Source of the DNA: Dechloromonas sp.
Lineage (GTDB): Bacteria; Pseudomonadota; Gammaproteobacteria; Burkholderiales; Rhodocyclaceae
Length of the DNA: 59,948 nucleotides
Assembly: GCA_016790815.1 (NCBI GenBank)
Contig: JAEUOG010000009.1
Location: 1-59,948, forward strand
Direction: 5' to 3'
Shown here: positions 28,801 to 36,983 of the stretch, piece by piece
Numbering within the stretch: the first letter of the stretch is position 1
How the letters are laid out: each line of letters opens with the position of its first letter
The notes under the pieces: model-generated
The model's input: the letters and a program-made list of their open reading frames with translations, nothing else
Told to the model about the DNA's origin: nothing
Databases searched by the model: none
Program-made: the position numbers and the translations under genes

Positions 28801-30410
28801 AGGATATTGAAGGCCTGATCGATCAGCACCGCCTGACGAGCATAGACTTGCCCGACGGCGTCGGCGAAGCGTTGTTCGACAGCGGACGGCTGCTTGGGCG
28901 CGCGCCGGGCCACGTTTCTGGCCAAGGTGCCGCGGACAACCTGGGCAATGTCGACGGATCGTTCGACGGAGCGACGCTTGTATAGTCGATTGCGCCGGTC
29001 CGCCGGAACGAAAAGTTCGTCCGGGTGGTTGGCGTGTTCGGAACGGCCGAGAAAGAGCAGGCCATCATCGCGTAGGCCGTAGCGGATGGTGGCGAGTGCC
29101 CGGGACTGCAGTTCCGGGGTGAAGTAAATTAGCACATTGCGGCAGGTCACCAAATCCAGGCGCAGGAATGGCGGGTCGGCGATCAGGTTCTGGCGGGCGA
29201 ACGTGATGCATTCCCGCAACGAACGGGTTACCTGCATGCCGCCGTCGACAGGCTGGAAAAATTTACTTAGCAAGTCGGCCGGCAGTTCGTTGAGTGCCGC
29301 GCTGGAATAGATGGCCCGACGGGCAACCGATAGCGCCACCTCGTCGATGTCGGTGGCGAATATCTGCAGCGTGCGCTTGGACAGGCGCTGGCCCAGAGCC
29401 TCGGCAAAGAGGATGGCGATGGAATAGACTTCTTCGCCGGTCGCGCAGCCGATGACCCACACCCGACATTCTTCAGTCGCACCCTTTGCGGTGACGATCT
29501 CGTTGATGCGGATGGCAAGCGCCCGGAAGGCGTCTCGATCCCGGAAAAACTCGGTCACCGAGATCAGCGTTTCCCGCGCCAGGGTATCGAGCTCTTCCGG
29601 GTTTTCTTCGCACAGCCGGAGATACTCGGCCGTATTCCGGCAGTGAGTTGCGGCCAGGCGGCGCTGCAGGCGACGCAGCACCGTGGACATCTTGTAACCG
29701 GAAAAGTCGATCCGGGTGCGCTCTTCGACCTGTGCGAAGAGCTGGTCAATCTCCGGGGAGTGTGCTGCCTCTTGGGCTTCGGGCGTCAATTCGCCGGCGC
29801 ACTCGATCAGTTGCGCCAGTTCCGGCCCGATCTGTTCCGGGTCGAGAATGCGATCGACGACGCCCGCATTGATCGCCGACAGCGGCATGGCATTGTATTT
29901 CGCGCTGTTCGGGTTTTGCGCGATGCCGATGCCGCCGGCGACCTTGATCGCCCTCAGCCCGCTGGTGCCGTCGCTTCCCGTTCCCGAGAGGACGATGCCG
30001 ATCGCGTGTTCGCCGACATTGTCGGCCAGCGACTGAAACAGCAGGTTGATCGAGGGCTTCGGCGATATTTCCGGGGAGGTTGGGGTGAGCGAGAGTCGGC
30101 CATCGCGCAAGACGAGATTTTGGCCCGGGGGAACGACGTAGATATGGTCGGATTTGGGTCGCGTGCCGGAAATGGCCTCGCAGACCGGCATGTTGGTTTC
30201 CCGGCCGAGAATTTCCGCCATCAGGCTGCGGTGGCCGGGCGAGATGTGCTGTGCAACGATGAACACGCAGCGGGCGTGTCGTGGCAGATGCGCCACGCAG
30301 TGCATCAAGGCATCAAGACCGCCAGCGGAAGCACCCAGGCCGACCCAGTAGAGCGGGCTGGTTGCGGGACCGGGTTCCGGGGCGCCGGATGTTGATTCCT
30401 GCTCAGACAT
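25887..30410 (-). CDS. CheB-CheR-PAS-GGDEF-EAL multidomain signalling protein
   Basis: A 1507-residue protein without membrane segments. Domains in order: CheB methylesterase (about 20-205; Ser in GASAGGLDAL, His in AQHIS, Asp in LSGTGSDG); CheR methyltransferase (225-480; GCATGEEVYSIAI, TCRNVLIYF); a degenerate PAS region; a coiled coil of NEEL-type heptads (640-700); three PAS domains (about 705-1070); GGDEF (near 1150; ARLGGDEF with an RxxD inhibitory site, RDAD, five residues before it); and EAL (about 1250-1495; EALLRW, EITES, DDFGTGYSSL, KVDKSF, EGVE). All cyclase and phosphodiesterase signature residues are intact, so both c-di-GMP synthesis and breakdown are possible. No receiver domain precedes CheB. 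No chemoreceptor gene is nearby, so its methylation target is unknown. Confidence 0.93.
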   Translation of the reverse strand: MSEQESTSGAPEPGPATSPLYWVGLGASAGGLDALMHCVAHLPRHARCVFIVAQHISPGHRSLMAEILGRETNMPVCEAISGTRPKSDHIYVVPPGQNLVLRDGRLSLTPTSPEISPKPSINLLFQSLADNVGEHAIGIVLSGTGSDGTSGLRAIKVAGGIGIAQNPNSAKYNAMPLSAINAGVVDRILDPEQIGPELAQLIECAGELTPEAQEAAHSPEIDQLFAQVEERTRIDFSGYKMSTVLRRLQRRLAATHCRNTAEYLRLCEENPEELDTLARETLISVTEFFRDRDAFRALAIRINEIVTAKGATEECRVWVIGCATGEEVYSIAILFAEALGQRLSKRTLQIFATDIDEVALSVARRAIYSSAALNELPADLLSKFFQPVDGGMQVTRSLRECITFARQNLIADPPFLRLDLVTCRNVLIYFTPELQSRALATIRYGLRDDGLLFLGRSEHANHPDELFVPADRRNRLYKRRSVERSVDIAQVVRGTLARNVARRAPKQPSAVEQRFADAVGQVYARQAVLIDQAFNILYSRGNLTPFIDLPQGSPQMNLAQIITQEFRGELATTVNRARRNNQPARSRRRRILRDQGDCWQLTAYPVRTEDPGPGNFLIVFEASPLSSDGTPQEPADDDELAATREHLHVLIEEMAATNEEMQALNEEVQATNEELEAANEELQASNEELVAVNDESVVKSAELAAVNADFESVYNTLDFPVIVFDVDLFIKRVNVSATRRFDLPDGIAGQHLGLLRLPDLLRDLPQRMQRVLNEQRKESYSVSEGENSWQVFITPALNSAGTPQSLVLVVIDHSQLARIEARLRQSQEELLAIMNHSPSLVCLKDTAGRYHFANPRWCKVFGLDGEAIMGRTDAQLLPGEIARQLRERDLTVMSELGSNEALLEFTLDTDKRFFQTVSFPIFAIDGSVQFICTQAVDVTHKQHAEEQLRLAAKVFDRAGEAISVTDAEGKIITVNAAFTQITGFTLEEVVGKKPTILQSGHHDKAFYEAMWHSLAENGFWQGEILNKRKNGEIFPEWLTINSVTGSDGRVHNYVAIFSDISAIKTSHRRIEFMATHDELTTLPNRNLLIDRLKHSIAQAQRQKSSLAILFIDLDNFKHINDSLGHDAGDELLKEAARRLQSCVRDADTLARLGGDEFVALLIDVDFERIRQVATRIIDFLSASFLIFQRNLFVSASIGISIYPNDGTDSTSLLKNADTAMYRAKERGKNQFQFFADEMKVIALQRMTLESGLRVALDAGHFSVVFQPKVELHSRRVVSAEALLRWHDVSLDAVSPSQFIPVAEHCGLINLIGDRALELVLGHMRDWQDSGLALLPISINVSSHQLRNREFSARLEELVKKSGIPANRLCIEITESALMQDIETSRQILDHLTQLGLSISIDDFGTGYSSLAYLKQLPLAEVKVDKSFIANLDSDANDLAITKAVIDLAHALGLMVVAEGVERASHVEPLVALGCDIVQGYYFHRPLDADAFGALLTEDLAARTICFE
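28340..28442 (-). repeat. Tandem 21-bp units coding coiled-coil heptads
   Basis: About five imperfect 21-bp units encode heptads such as NEELQAS and NEELEAA within the CheB-CheR-GGDEF-EAL gene. The same unit is repeated at 34438-34582 in the other CheB-CheR gene. Confidence 0.75.
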
Positions 30411-30484
30411 TTCGAACTCCGCGTCTCCCGCTCACGTGCGCTTCGGGAGCCAGGCAAGGGACTTGCGAAAGCCTATGGTAAAAG

Positions 30485-30508
30485 ACCCCGGCCAGCTGTG
30501 ACCGGGGT
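30485..30508 (-). terminator. Hairpin downstream of the phasin gene
   Basis: ACCCCGG (30485-30491) pairs with CCGGGGT (30502-30508) around a 10-base loop. Read on the minus strand it is followed by CTTTTACC. It separates the phasin from the 1507-residue signalling gene. Confidence 0.65.
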
Positions 30509-30536
30509 TCCGATAGGGTTGGGTATGCTTTTTTTA

Positions 30537-31103
30537 TCAGGCGGCGACGGCGTTGTTGCGACGCTTGGCGGTGGCAGTGCGGGCTGCCTGGGCAGTCAGC
30601 GCAGCCAGTGCCTTGCCGCCCATGTCGCTGGCGGTTTCAAGGTTTTTCTGCCAGGCATTGACTTGTTCAAAGCTCTTTTCGGTAGCCGAGGTCCAGGAAC
30701 GCAGTGTCATGTCCAGGATTTCCTTGCCGGCCGGATGCGGTGCCTTGATCTCGGCGACGCTGTCGGTGATGGCTGCGCCCAGCATCCGGGTTTGGGCTTC
30801 AAGTGCTTCCTGGGCTTGGCGCTGGAACTCCACGGTCAGTGCCTTGCCGCCTTGCATGTACTCGCCCCAGATCTGGCCAAATTCGCGAACAGCCGCCGAA
30901 ATCGGCTGCAGATCCAGGCTGGTGGATTGGGTCGACAATAGTTGTTCGCTGTGGCTGGCAAAAAAGCCCATGAACTGACGAATGCTGGCCGTCTGGAATT
31001 CAAAAATCTGCTGGGTGTTGTCGAGGCTGGTGCCGAGCAGATCCAGCGCGTTATCGGCCTGTTGTTTGGTGATCGACGGCAGCTTGGCAAACGGATTGGT
31101 CAT
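30537..31103 (-). CDS. Phasin family protein
   Basis: A 188-residue helical protein, MTNPFAKLPSITKQQADNAL, with the phasin pattern of amphipathic helices (FEFQTASIRQFMGFFASHSE, FEQVNAWQKNLETASDMGG) and an Ala/Lys/Arg-rich tail (ARTATAKRRNNAVAA). Phasins coat polyhydroxyalkanoate granules and control their size. It lies 87 bases downstream of the FixJ-type regulator on the same strand and may belong to that operon. AGGGGA lies before the ATG. A second, different phasin is at 39637-40152. Confidence 0.88.
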   Translation of the reverse strand: MTNPFAKLPSITKQQADNALDLLGTSLDNTQQIFEFQTASIRQFMGFFASHSEQLLSTQSTSLDLQPISAAVREFGQIWGEYMQGGKALTVEFQRQAQEALEAQTRMLGAAITDSVAEIKAPHPAGKEILDMTLRSWTSATEKSFEQVNAWQKNLETASDMGGKALAALTAQAARTATAKRRNNAVAA

Positions 31104-31190
31104 AGTGTATTCCCCTTAAATGATGGTGAGCCATTGTGTGAGTTTTGTCATAACGGGTAAATCGGTGGTATCCCTGCGCGTTTGCGGGGT

Positions 31191-31817
31191 TTACCCGGCT
31201 TCCGGGCGGGATGGCGGTGCGACGAAAATAAAAAGATCGGCTAGATTCTTCGCGCCTAGTTTTTGCATCGCCCTGGCGCGATGTTGCTCGACAGTCTTGA
31301 TGCTGATGTCCAGCTTGCTGGCAATGCGCTTGTTGGGCAGTCCGGCCAGAATGCCATCCAGAACGTCGCGTTCGCGCGGTGTCAGGCTGGCCAGCCTGAC
31401 TTCGATATCGTGGCGCTTGCTGGCTTCGGATTTGCGTTGCTTGCACAGCGAGATGGCCTTTTGAACGCGGTCGAGCAGCAGTTGTTCGTTGAACGGCTTC
31501 TGCATGAAATCCACGGCGCCTTTGCGCATCGCCTCGACGGCCAGTGGAATGTCGCCATGCCCGGAGATGAAAATGATCGGCAAGTAGGCCAGGCTTTCGC
31601 GAAGGATGTCCTGCAACACGGTGCCGCTGATGCCTGGCATGCGGACGTCGAGGATCAGGCATTCGCAGCTGTGCAGTTCGGGGGCATTCAGGAAGCTGTG
31701 GCAGTCGGGAAAGGCCGAACATCGCATGCCCAATGTTTCGAGCAACATGCGAAGTGATTCACGAACCATGATGTCGTCGTCAACGACGCAAACAAGGGCG
31801 TTGGGTAGCGTGGTCAT
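31191..31817 (-). CDS. Response regulator, FixJ/LuxR family
   Basis: A 208-residue regulator. The receiver domain has acidic residues D13-D15, phosphoacceptor D57 in LILDVRMPGISG and Lys in FMQKPFNEQLLLDRV. The FixJ-type HTH is at about 140-205 (LTPRERDVLDGILAGLPNKR, then IKTVEQHRARAMQKLG). Its ATG overlaps the stop of the PAS kinase gene by 4 bases, so they are cognate partners. FixJ-type regulators usually activate transcription when phosphorylated; the phasin just downstream is the nearest possible target. Confidence 0.94.
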   Translation of the reverse strand: MTTLPNALVCVVDDDIMVRESLRMLLETLGMRCSAFPDCHSFLNAPELHSCECLILDVRMPGISGTVLQDILRESLAYLPIIFISGHGDIPLAVEAMRKGAVDFMQKPFNEQLLLDRVQKAISLCKQRKSEASKRHDIEVRLASLTPRERDVLDGILAGLPNKRIASKLDISIKTVEQHRARAMQKLGAKNLADLFIFVAPPSRPEAG

Positions 31818-33670
31818 GGGGATGGGCGCAGGGTCGATAGCGTGAAACAGAAGGTGGTTCCTCCGTCAGGCCCGGGCTGCGCCCAAAACCGGCCGCTGTG
31901 GTTTTCAATGATCGATCGGCAAATCGAAAGCCCCATGCCCAGCCCTTCCTCCTTGCTTGAACAGAATGGCGCCCAGGTGCCTTTGAGCATTTTTTCCGGC
32001 AGACCACAGCCTAGATCCGTGACTTCGACCCGAATCAGTTCGCAGCTTTCGAGGCCGGCGCGTAATGTGAGCAGGCGTGGACCGCTGCTTTGCCGCATGG
32101 CTTCGAAGCCGTTGCGGATCAGGTTGAGCAAAAGCTGTTCGATCTGCACCTGGTCGGCCATGACGTCGGGAAGCGACGGCTCGATGTCGACGGTCATGGC
32201 CGCATCGAAAGCTTTGGCCTGCATGCCGGCCAGGGGAAGGACGCCGGCGATGAGCTTTTCGATGGAGAGCGGACGGAGGTTGGTTTTGCCCTTTTTGACG
32301 AAGCTGCGAATCTGATGCGTGATTTGCCCTGCGCGCATGGCTTGTTCGGAGATGGTTTGCAGCAGCCCGCCCAATTCGTCTTTGGGGGCATCTGCACGCA
32401 GTTTGTGCAGCGCGACGGCGGTGAAGTTGCAGATTGCCGTCAGTGGCTGATTGACCTCATGGGCGAGGGCCGAGGCGATTTCGCCGACGCTGACCATTCG
32501 TGCGGTGTGCAGCATTTGCTCCTGCCGGCTTTGCTCCAGTTCGGCTCGGCGTTTTTCTTCCTCGATATCTCGAACGCTGCCGACAATGCGGGCCGCCCGT
32601 CCCTGGAGGGTCCATTCCATGACCTTTCCACGCAGTGCCACCCAGCGGAAATCGCCATTTTTCCAGCGCACGCGCAACTGGTGTTCGAGCAGCGACGTCG
32701 TGCCTTTCAGCAGATTGGCAAAGGCCTGCTCAAGAGACAAGCGGTCGCTCGACAGGATGCGTTCCGTCCAGGCATTCAGGTTGTCCCTCCCGGTGCCAGG
32801 GGGGAAGCCCAAGGCATCCCGGAAATCGTCGGAAACTGTCAGCTCATCGCTTTCGATATTCCAGTCCCACAGGCCGTCCCCTTGCCCTTCCAGGGCGAAT
32901 CGCCATCGTTCCTCGCTGGCCTTGAGGCGGTCGAGCAGGGCGCGTTCTTCGGTGATGTCGCGTACGGTGACGAGCGTTTGCGCACCGCCCGCATCCTGCT
33001 GGCGGGAGAGAAGGATGTCGGCGAGAAAAAGTTGGCCATCCCGGCGCCGGTGCCATTGCGCCGATAGAAAGCTATGTCGCGACAGGTAGTAGCGGGGTGC
33101 CTGCTGGTCGTCGGCCAAAAAGGTCGCCACGTGCTGGCCCTGCATGTCCGTGGCTTCGCAGCCGTAGCGTTCCAGTGCAGCGGTATTCGCCTCGATGATG
33201 ACGCCGCGATTGTTCAGCAGGTAGAGCGGGTAGGGGGCTGAGCGGAACAGCGCCTGGTAGCGCTGGTCTTCATCCCGGTCTTGCCGCTCGCGCCGGAACT
33301 GATCGGAAACATTGCGGATGGCAACAAAGGCATACTCATCGGTATCGGCTCCCGCCCAGCGCAGGTTAAGTTCAACCGGAAAATGGGTGCCGTCGGCCCG
33401 GCGATGGTAGCGCAGAGGGACGTGCTCGCGGCGCTCGTTGAAGATGGTGAATACACTTTTCGCTTCGGTGGCGAGATCTGGGTAGCGCATCTGCTGAAGA
33501 ATCAGACGAGGATAGCCGTACATCCGGCAAGCCGCCGCATTTACCGCAAGCAGACGACCGCTCTCCCGATGAACGATGATCACTGCCTGGGGAACGACTT
33601 CCAGCAGGTGATCAAAATTCTCGGCACTGAGCGCGAGCGCACGGGGAGCAGTCGGCATGCCGGGGGTCAT
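31814..33670 (-). CDS. Multi-PAS sensor histidine kinase (FixL-like)
   Basis: A 618-residue soluble kinase. Three PAS domains cover about residues 15-385 (FDHLLEVVPQAVIIVHRESG, YPLYLLNNRGVIIEANTAAL, and a third with WRFALEGQGDGLWDWNIESD). A HisKA domain with phosphoacceptor His in SALAHEVNQPLTAICNF (near residue 402) follows, then a HATPase domain (NLIRNGFEAM, VTDLGCGLPEKM, GLGMGLSICRSIIENHSG). No haem-binding His of classical FixL was identified, so the signal is unknown. It overlaps by 4 bases with the gene on each side, so the CheB-CheR protein, kinase and regulator are made as a unit. Confidence 0.93.
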   Translation of the reverse strand: MTPGMPTAPRALALSAENFDHLLEVVPQAVIIVHRESGRLLAVNAAACRMYGYPRLILQQMRYPDLATEAKSVFTIFNERREHVPLRYHRRADGTHFPVELNLRWAGADTDEYAFVAIRNVSDQFRRERQDRDEDQRYQALFRSAPYPLYLLNNRGVIIEANTAALERYGCEATDMQGQHVATFLADDQQAPRYYLSRHSFLSAQWHRRRDGQLFLADILLSRQQDAGGAQTLVTVRDITEERALLDRLKASEERWRFALEGQGDGLWDWNIESDELTVSDDFRDALGFPPGTGRDNLNAWTERILSSDRLSLEQAFANLLKGTTSLLEHQLRVRWKNGDFRWVALRGKVMEWTLQGRAARIVGSVRDIEEEKRRAELEQSRQEQMLHTARMVSVGEIASALAHEVNQPLTAICNFTAVALHKLRADAPKDELGGLLQTISEQAMRAGQITHQIRSFVKKGKTNLRPLSIEKLIAGVLPLAGMQAKAFDAAMTVDIEPSLPDVMADQVQIEQLLLNLIRNGFEAMRQSSGPRLLTLRAGLESCELIRVEVTDLGCGLPEKMLKGTWAPFCSSKEEGLGMGLSICRSIIENHSGRFWAQPGPDGGTTFCFTLSTLRPSP

Positions 33671-36636
33671 AGCGCTTCATCGGCCAGCAGCAAGTGATAG
33701 CCGGTCAGGTCGGTGAGCAGCGTTCCGACAGCGAATAGTGTTCCCTGTTCATCGATCAGCGGGAAATGCACAGCCAGGAAATTGTGTCGGCCATCCGGCA
33801 GCATCAGACGCTCTTCTTCCTGCAGGGATGAATTCCGGCGCATGACTTCAATGTCGCGGGTACGGAAGCGTTGGGCGGTGTCGGCGTCGAGGATCTGGGC
33901 GTCGGTGCGGCCCAGGATGTTTTCCGGCATGCTCCCGCTTACCGCTTCCACCAAGGTGGCAAAACGTGGGTTGAAAAATTCATAGCGGCCGGCTGTATCC
34001 TTGACGGTCATAATGATCTCGGCGTTATCCATGAAAGCCGACAGGCGGTGCTGGCTCTCGCGGGACAGCCGTTGGGCGGCGAATAGTGCCGTTTCATCGG
34101 TCAGACTGATCACGCAGCCATGCATCTCGCCGGTGCTGGTCTGGCGGGGCATGCCGCGCAGGACGAAGTGCCGGCCATTGTGTTCGATGGCTTGTTCGCT
34201 GGGCGATTGCGTGCGGCTGACGGTGTCTACGATATCGACCAGCATCCCCAACGGGTGCCCGGCAAAAACATCGCGGATGCTATTGCCCTGGCGGCTGTGA
34301 TTGAGATCGAGAAGCCTGGCGGCGCCGTCGTTGAAGCGTTGAACCCGGTACTGTTCGCTCACCACCAGGATGGCGCAGTCCAGGCTATTCTGGATGCTTT
34401 CGAGATCGGCGTTAGCCTCGCCCAGTTCGGCGGTCTTGACCTGCAACTCCTCGTTGACCGTCGTCAGCTCTTCGTTGGTCGATTGCAGTTCTTCGTTGGA
34501 TGCCTGCAATTCCTCGTTGGCTGCCTGCAGTTCTTCGTTGGAGGCTTGCAGCTCTTCGTTTAGGGCCTGAGTTTCCTCGTTGGCCGTTTCCAGTTCCTCG
34601 ATTACCGTTTGCAGGTGCTCCCGGGTGGCGACAAGTTCTTCTTCAATTTCCTGGGAGGGGACGCCGCTGGCGCGCGTGATGTGATTCGTGTCGCCCAGCT
34701 TGTCTTCTGGAATCGGTTCGAAGCTGACAAGGGCGGCCAGTTCGCCGTAGTCACCGGTGATCGGATGCAACGCCAGGCGGCAGTCGGGTTTGCCTTTGCC
34801 GTTGGCTTGGAAGCGCCCCAGCACTGTAGCCCGCTTGTGCTGCATCTGATGCAGGAGGGTCTGGACCTCGGTGCGCCAGGGGCGCTCGATCATGTTGAGC
34901 AAGTTGAAGTCGACGCGGCCTGTCGGTATCTTGAGAAACGGGCTGACGTCACCGAAAACGTGCAGGACGTCGAGTTGGGCGTTCACCATCACGCTCGGCG
35001 GAACGTAGGCCTCGAAGGCGGCGTCGACAAAGCGTTCTTCGACCGTCCGCTGGCGCCTGACCGGGGCCCTGCTGATTGTCGATAGATCCACGCTGAGCGG
35101 TACGAAAGCCGGGGCGCCGGTGGTCAGCTCCTTGCGGCGGAACAGCTTGTGCTGGCGGCCAATGGGTTCGAACAAGCCTTCGCGCTGATAGACGCTTTCG
35201 GATTTGCCGAGGAACAGCAGGCCGCCGCGGGAGAGCGCGTAATGGAAGGTGTCGAGGACTTTTTCCTGCAGATTGTTCTGGAAATAGATCAGCAAATTGC
35301 GGCAGCTGATCAGGTCAAGCCGCAGGAAGGGCGGGTCCTGCAGGACGTTTTGGCGAGCAAAGACGACCGCTTCGCGCAGCGGTTTGATGACTTCGTAGGC
35401 GTCGCCCTGGGGATGGAAATAGCGGCTGATCAACTCCGTCGACATGGCGCTCAGGCTCGACTCGGCATACAGGCCGCGCCGGGCGTTGGCCATTGCGGCA
35501 AGGTCGAGGTCGGTGGCGAAGATCTGTATCTTGCGCTCGTTTCGTTTGTCACCGAGCAGTTCGAAAAGTACGATGGCGATGGTATAGGCTTCTTCGCCGG
35601 TTGCGCATCCGGGGACCCAGATGCGGATTTCATCGCGGGCGGGTTTGCTTTCCAGCAATTCGCCCAGTGACTCCTTGAGCGCATCGAAGGCGAGCGGGTC
35701 ACGGAAGAAGGCGGTGACCGAAATCAGGATTTCCTTGCAGAGCTGGTTGTATTCCTCGGGGTTGCGCTCGGCGAGTATCAGGTACTCATCCATGTCATGC
35801 ACCCGGTTGGCGGCCATTCTGCGCAGGATGCGTCGCCACACGGTGGCCTCCTTGTAGCCCGAGAAGTCGACCTGAGTGTGACGCTGCACCTTGTAGAGCA
35901 GGGCTTTCAAGGTGGTCGGGCTGGCTGAGGGCGGTTCGCTGTGGAGTACGGAGCCGCGGTTTTTGACGATCAGGCTGATTTCGTTGGCGATTTCCGGCGG
36001 CGAGAGCACCCAGTCCGCGCAGCCGGTATCGATGGCGGCCTGCGGCATGCCGGAATATTTGGCAGACAGCGGATCCTGGGCGAAAACGAGGCCGCCGCCG
36101 GCCTTGATGGCACGCGCACCGGAAGCGCCGTCGCTGCCGGTGCCGGACAAAATGACGGCGATCGCATCCTCGCCGCGGCTTTCGGCCAGCGAATGCAAAA
36201 AGGTATTGACCGACGGCTTGGGCAGCACCTCGATGCCGGGTTCAACCAGCTGGAAACGCTCGTTATCCAGGATCAGATTGCGGTTGGGCGGTGTGATGTA
36301 GATGCGGTTGGGCAGTGGGATGCTGCCGTCTTCAACTTCGCGCACTTCCAGTTCCGTGGTGCGGGCGAGCAGTTGCACCATCATGCTCCGATAGTTCGGC
36401 GACAAGTGCTGGAGAATGACGAACGGAACGTTGAGGTCCGTTGGCAGGTTTGAAATCATCGCTGTCAGGGCTTCGAGCCCACCGGCAGAGGCGCCTATCG
36501 CGACGATGAATTGCCGCTCAATCAGCGCTGGCGTTTCGGCGCTGTTGGTGTTTTCCGGAACCAGATCGGCCTGTGTTTCAGAAATTTTGTCGCTTGAAGA
36601 ACTCCCTGGTACACGTTTTTTAGCTGTCTTTTTCAT
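33667..36636 (-). CDS. CheB-CheR-PAS fusion protein
   Basis: A 989-residue protein with CheB (about 40-225; [37 protein letters not shown]), CheR (about 245-500; [29 protein letters not shown]), a PAS-like region, a long coiled coil of NEELQAS-type heptads (about 670-735) and two PAS domains. Catalytic Ser-His-Asp of CheB and the SAM motif of CheR appear intact, so both methyl addition and removal activities are possible. The ATG at 36636 ([20 protein letters not shown]) is preferred; the frame is open 71 codons further upstream but has no family similarity there. It is the first gene of an overlapping operon with a PAS kinase and a FixJ-type regulator. Confidence 0.92.
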   Translation of the reverse strand: MKKTAKKRVPGSSSSDKISETQADLVPENTNSAETPALIERQFIVAIGASAGGLEALTAMISNLPTDLNVPFVILQHLSPNYRSMMVQLLARTTELEVREVEDGSIPLPNRIYITPPNRNLILDNERFQLVEPGIEVLPKPSVNTFLHSLAESRGEDAIAVILSGTGSDGASGARAIKAGGGLVFAQDPLSAKYSGMPQAAIDTGCADWVLSPPEIANEISLIVKNRGSVLHSEPPSASPTTLKALLYKVQRHTQVDFSGYKEATVWRRILRRMAANRVHDMDEYLILAERNPEEYNQLCKEILISVTAFFRDPLAFDALKESLGELLESKPARDEIRIWVPGCATGEEAYTIAIVLFELLGDKRNERKIQIFATDLDLAAMANARRGLYAESSLSAMSTELISRYFHPQGDAYEVIKPLREAVVFARQNVLQDPPFLRLDLISCRNLLIYFQNNLQEKVLDTFHYALSRGGLLFLGKSESVYQREGLFEPIGRQHKLFRRKELTTGAPAFVPLSVDLSTISRAPVRRQRTVEERFVDAAFEAYVPPSVMVNAQLDVLHVFGDVSPFLKIPTGRVDFNLLNMIERPWRTEVQTLLHQMQHKRATVLGRFQANGKGKPDCRLALHPITGDYGELAALVSFEPIPEDKLGDTNHITRASGVPSQEIEEELVATREHLQTVIEELETANEETQALNEELQASNEELQAANEELQASNEELQSTNEELTTVNEELQVKTAELGEANADLESIQNSLDCAILVVSEQYRVQRFNDGAARLLDLNHSRQGNSIRDVFAGHPLGMLVDIVDTVSRTQSPSEQAIEHNGRHFVLRGMPRQTSTGEMHGCVISLTDETALFAAQRLSRESQHRLSAFMDNAEIIMTVKDTAGRYEFFNPRFATLVEAVSGSMPENILGRTDAQILDADTAQRFRTRDIEVMRRNSSLQEEERLMLPDGRHNFLAVHFPLIDEQGTLFAVGTLLTDLTGYHLLLADEAL
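34438..34582 (-). repeat. Tandem 21-bp units coding coiled-coil heptads
   Basis: Seven near-identical 21-bp units encode [28 protein letters not shown] and similar heptads. Each unit carries CTCGTT or TTCGTT at the Asn-Glu-Glu position on the plus strand. Equivalent units occur at 28340-28442. Confidence 0.8.
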
Positions 36637-36983
36637 CCCTGTTCTCTCGTCGCGTTGAGCTACAAAAGTTTTCGGCGAACTATACGTCAAGCCATCGAAC
36701 GTCAATATCCGGGTAACTACCGTAACGATGTCCCCGGCGTAACGCCTTTGATTCTGACGCCTTCGCCGTGTTCCCGATGTGCGGCACGATTGGTTAAATA
36801 AATTTTGACTTGCACAGCACACTTGTCGCCAAAGGGAGCCGAGTGTCAACGGGAGCCTTACCGGGTAGACATGCCGCAGGCTGCCGCCGTGCGTTGGTTC
36901 AAAGTAAAATGGCCGCTATGCGTCGGCGCTGCTGACTTTGTTCTGATGGCGACTTGTTCGCTTTATCCTTCGTTGGAATATCC
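36637..36983. other. Divergent intergenic region
   Basis: This 347-base gap separates the minus-strand CheB-CheR operon from gpmI and must hold both promoters. On the minus strand TTGACG and TATAGT occur near 36683-36710 with a short 15-base spacing. GGCGTAACGCC is a short palindrome near 36739. No gene, RNA or repeat element was recognised. Confidence 0.5.
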
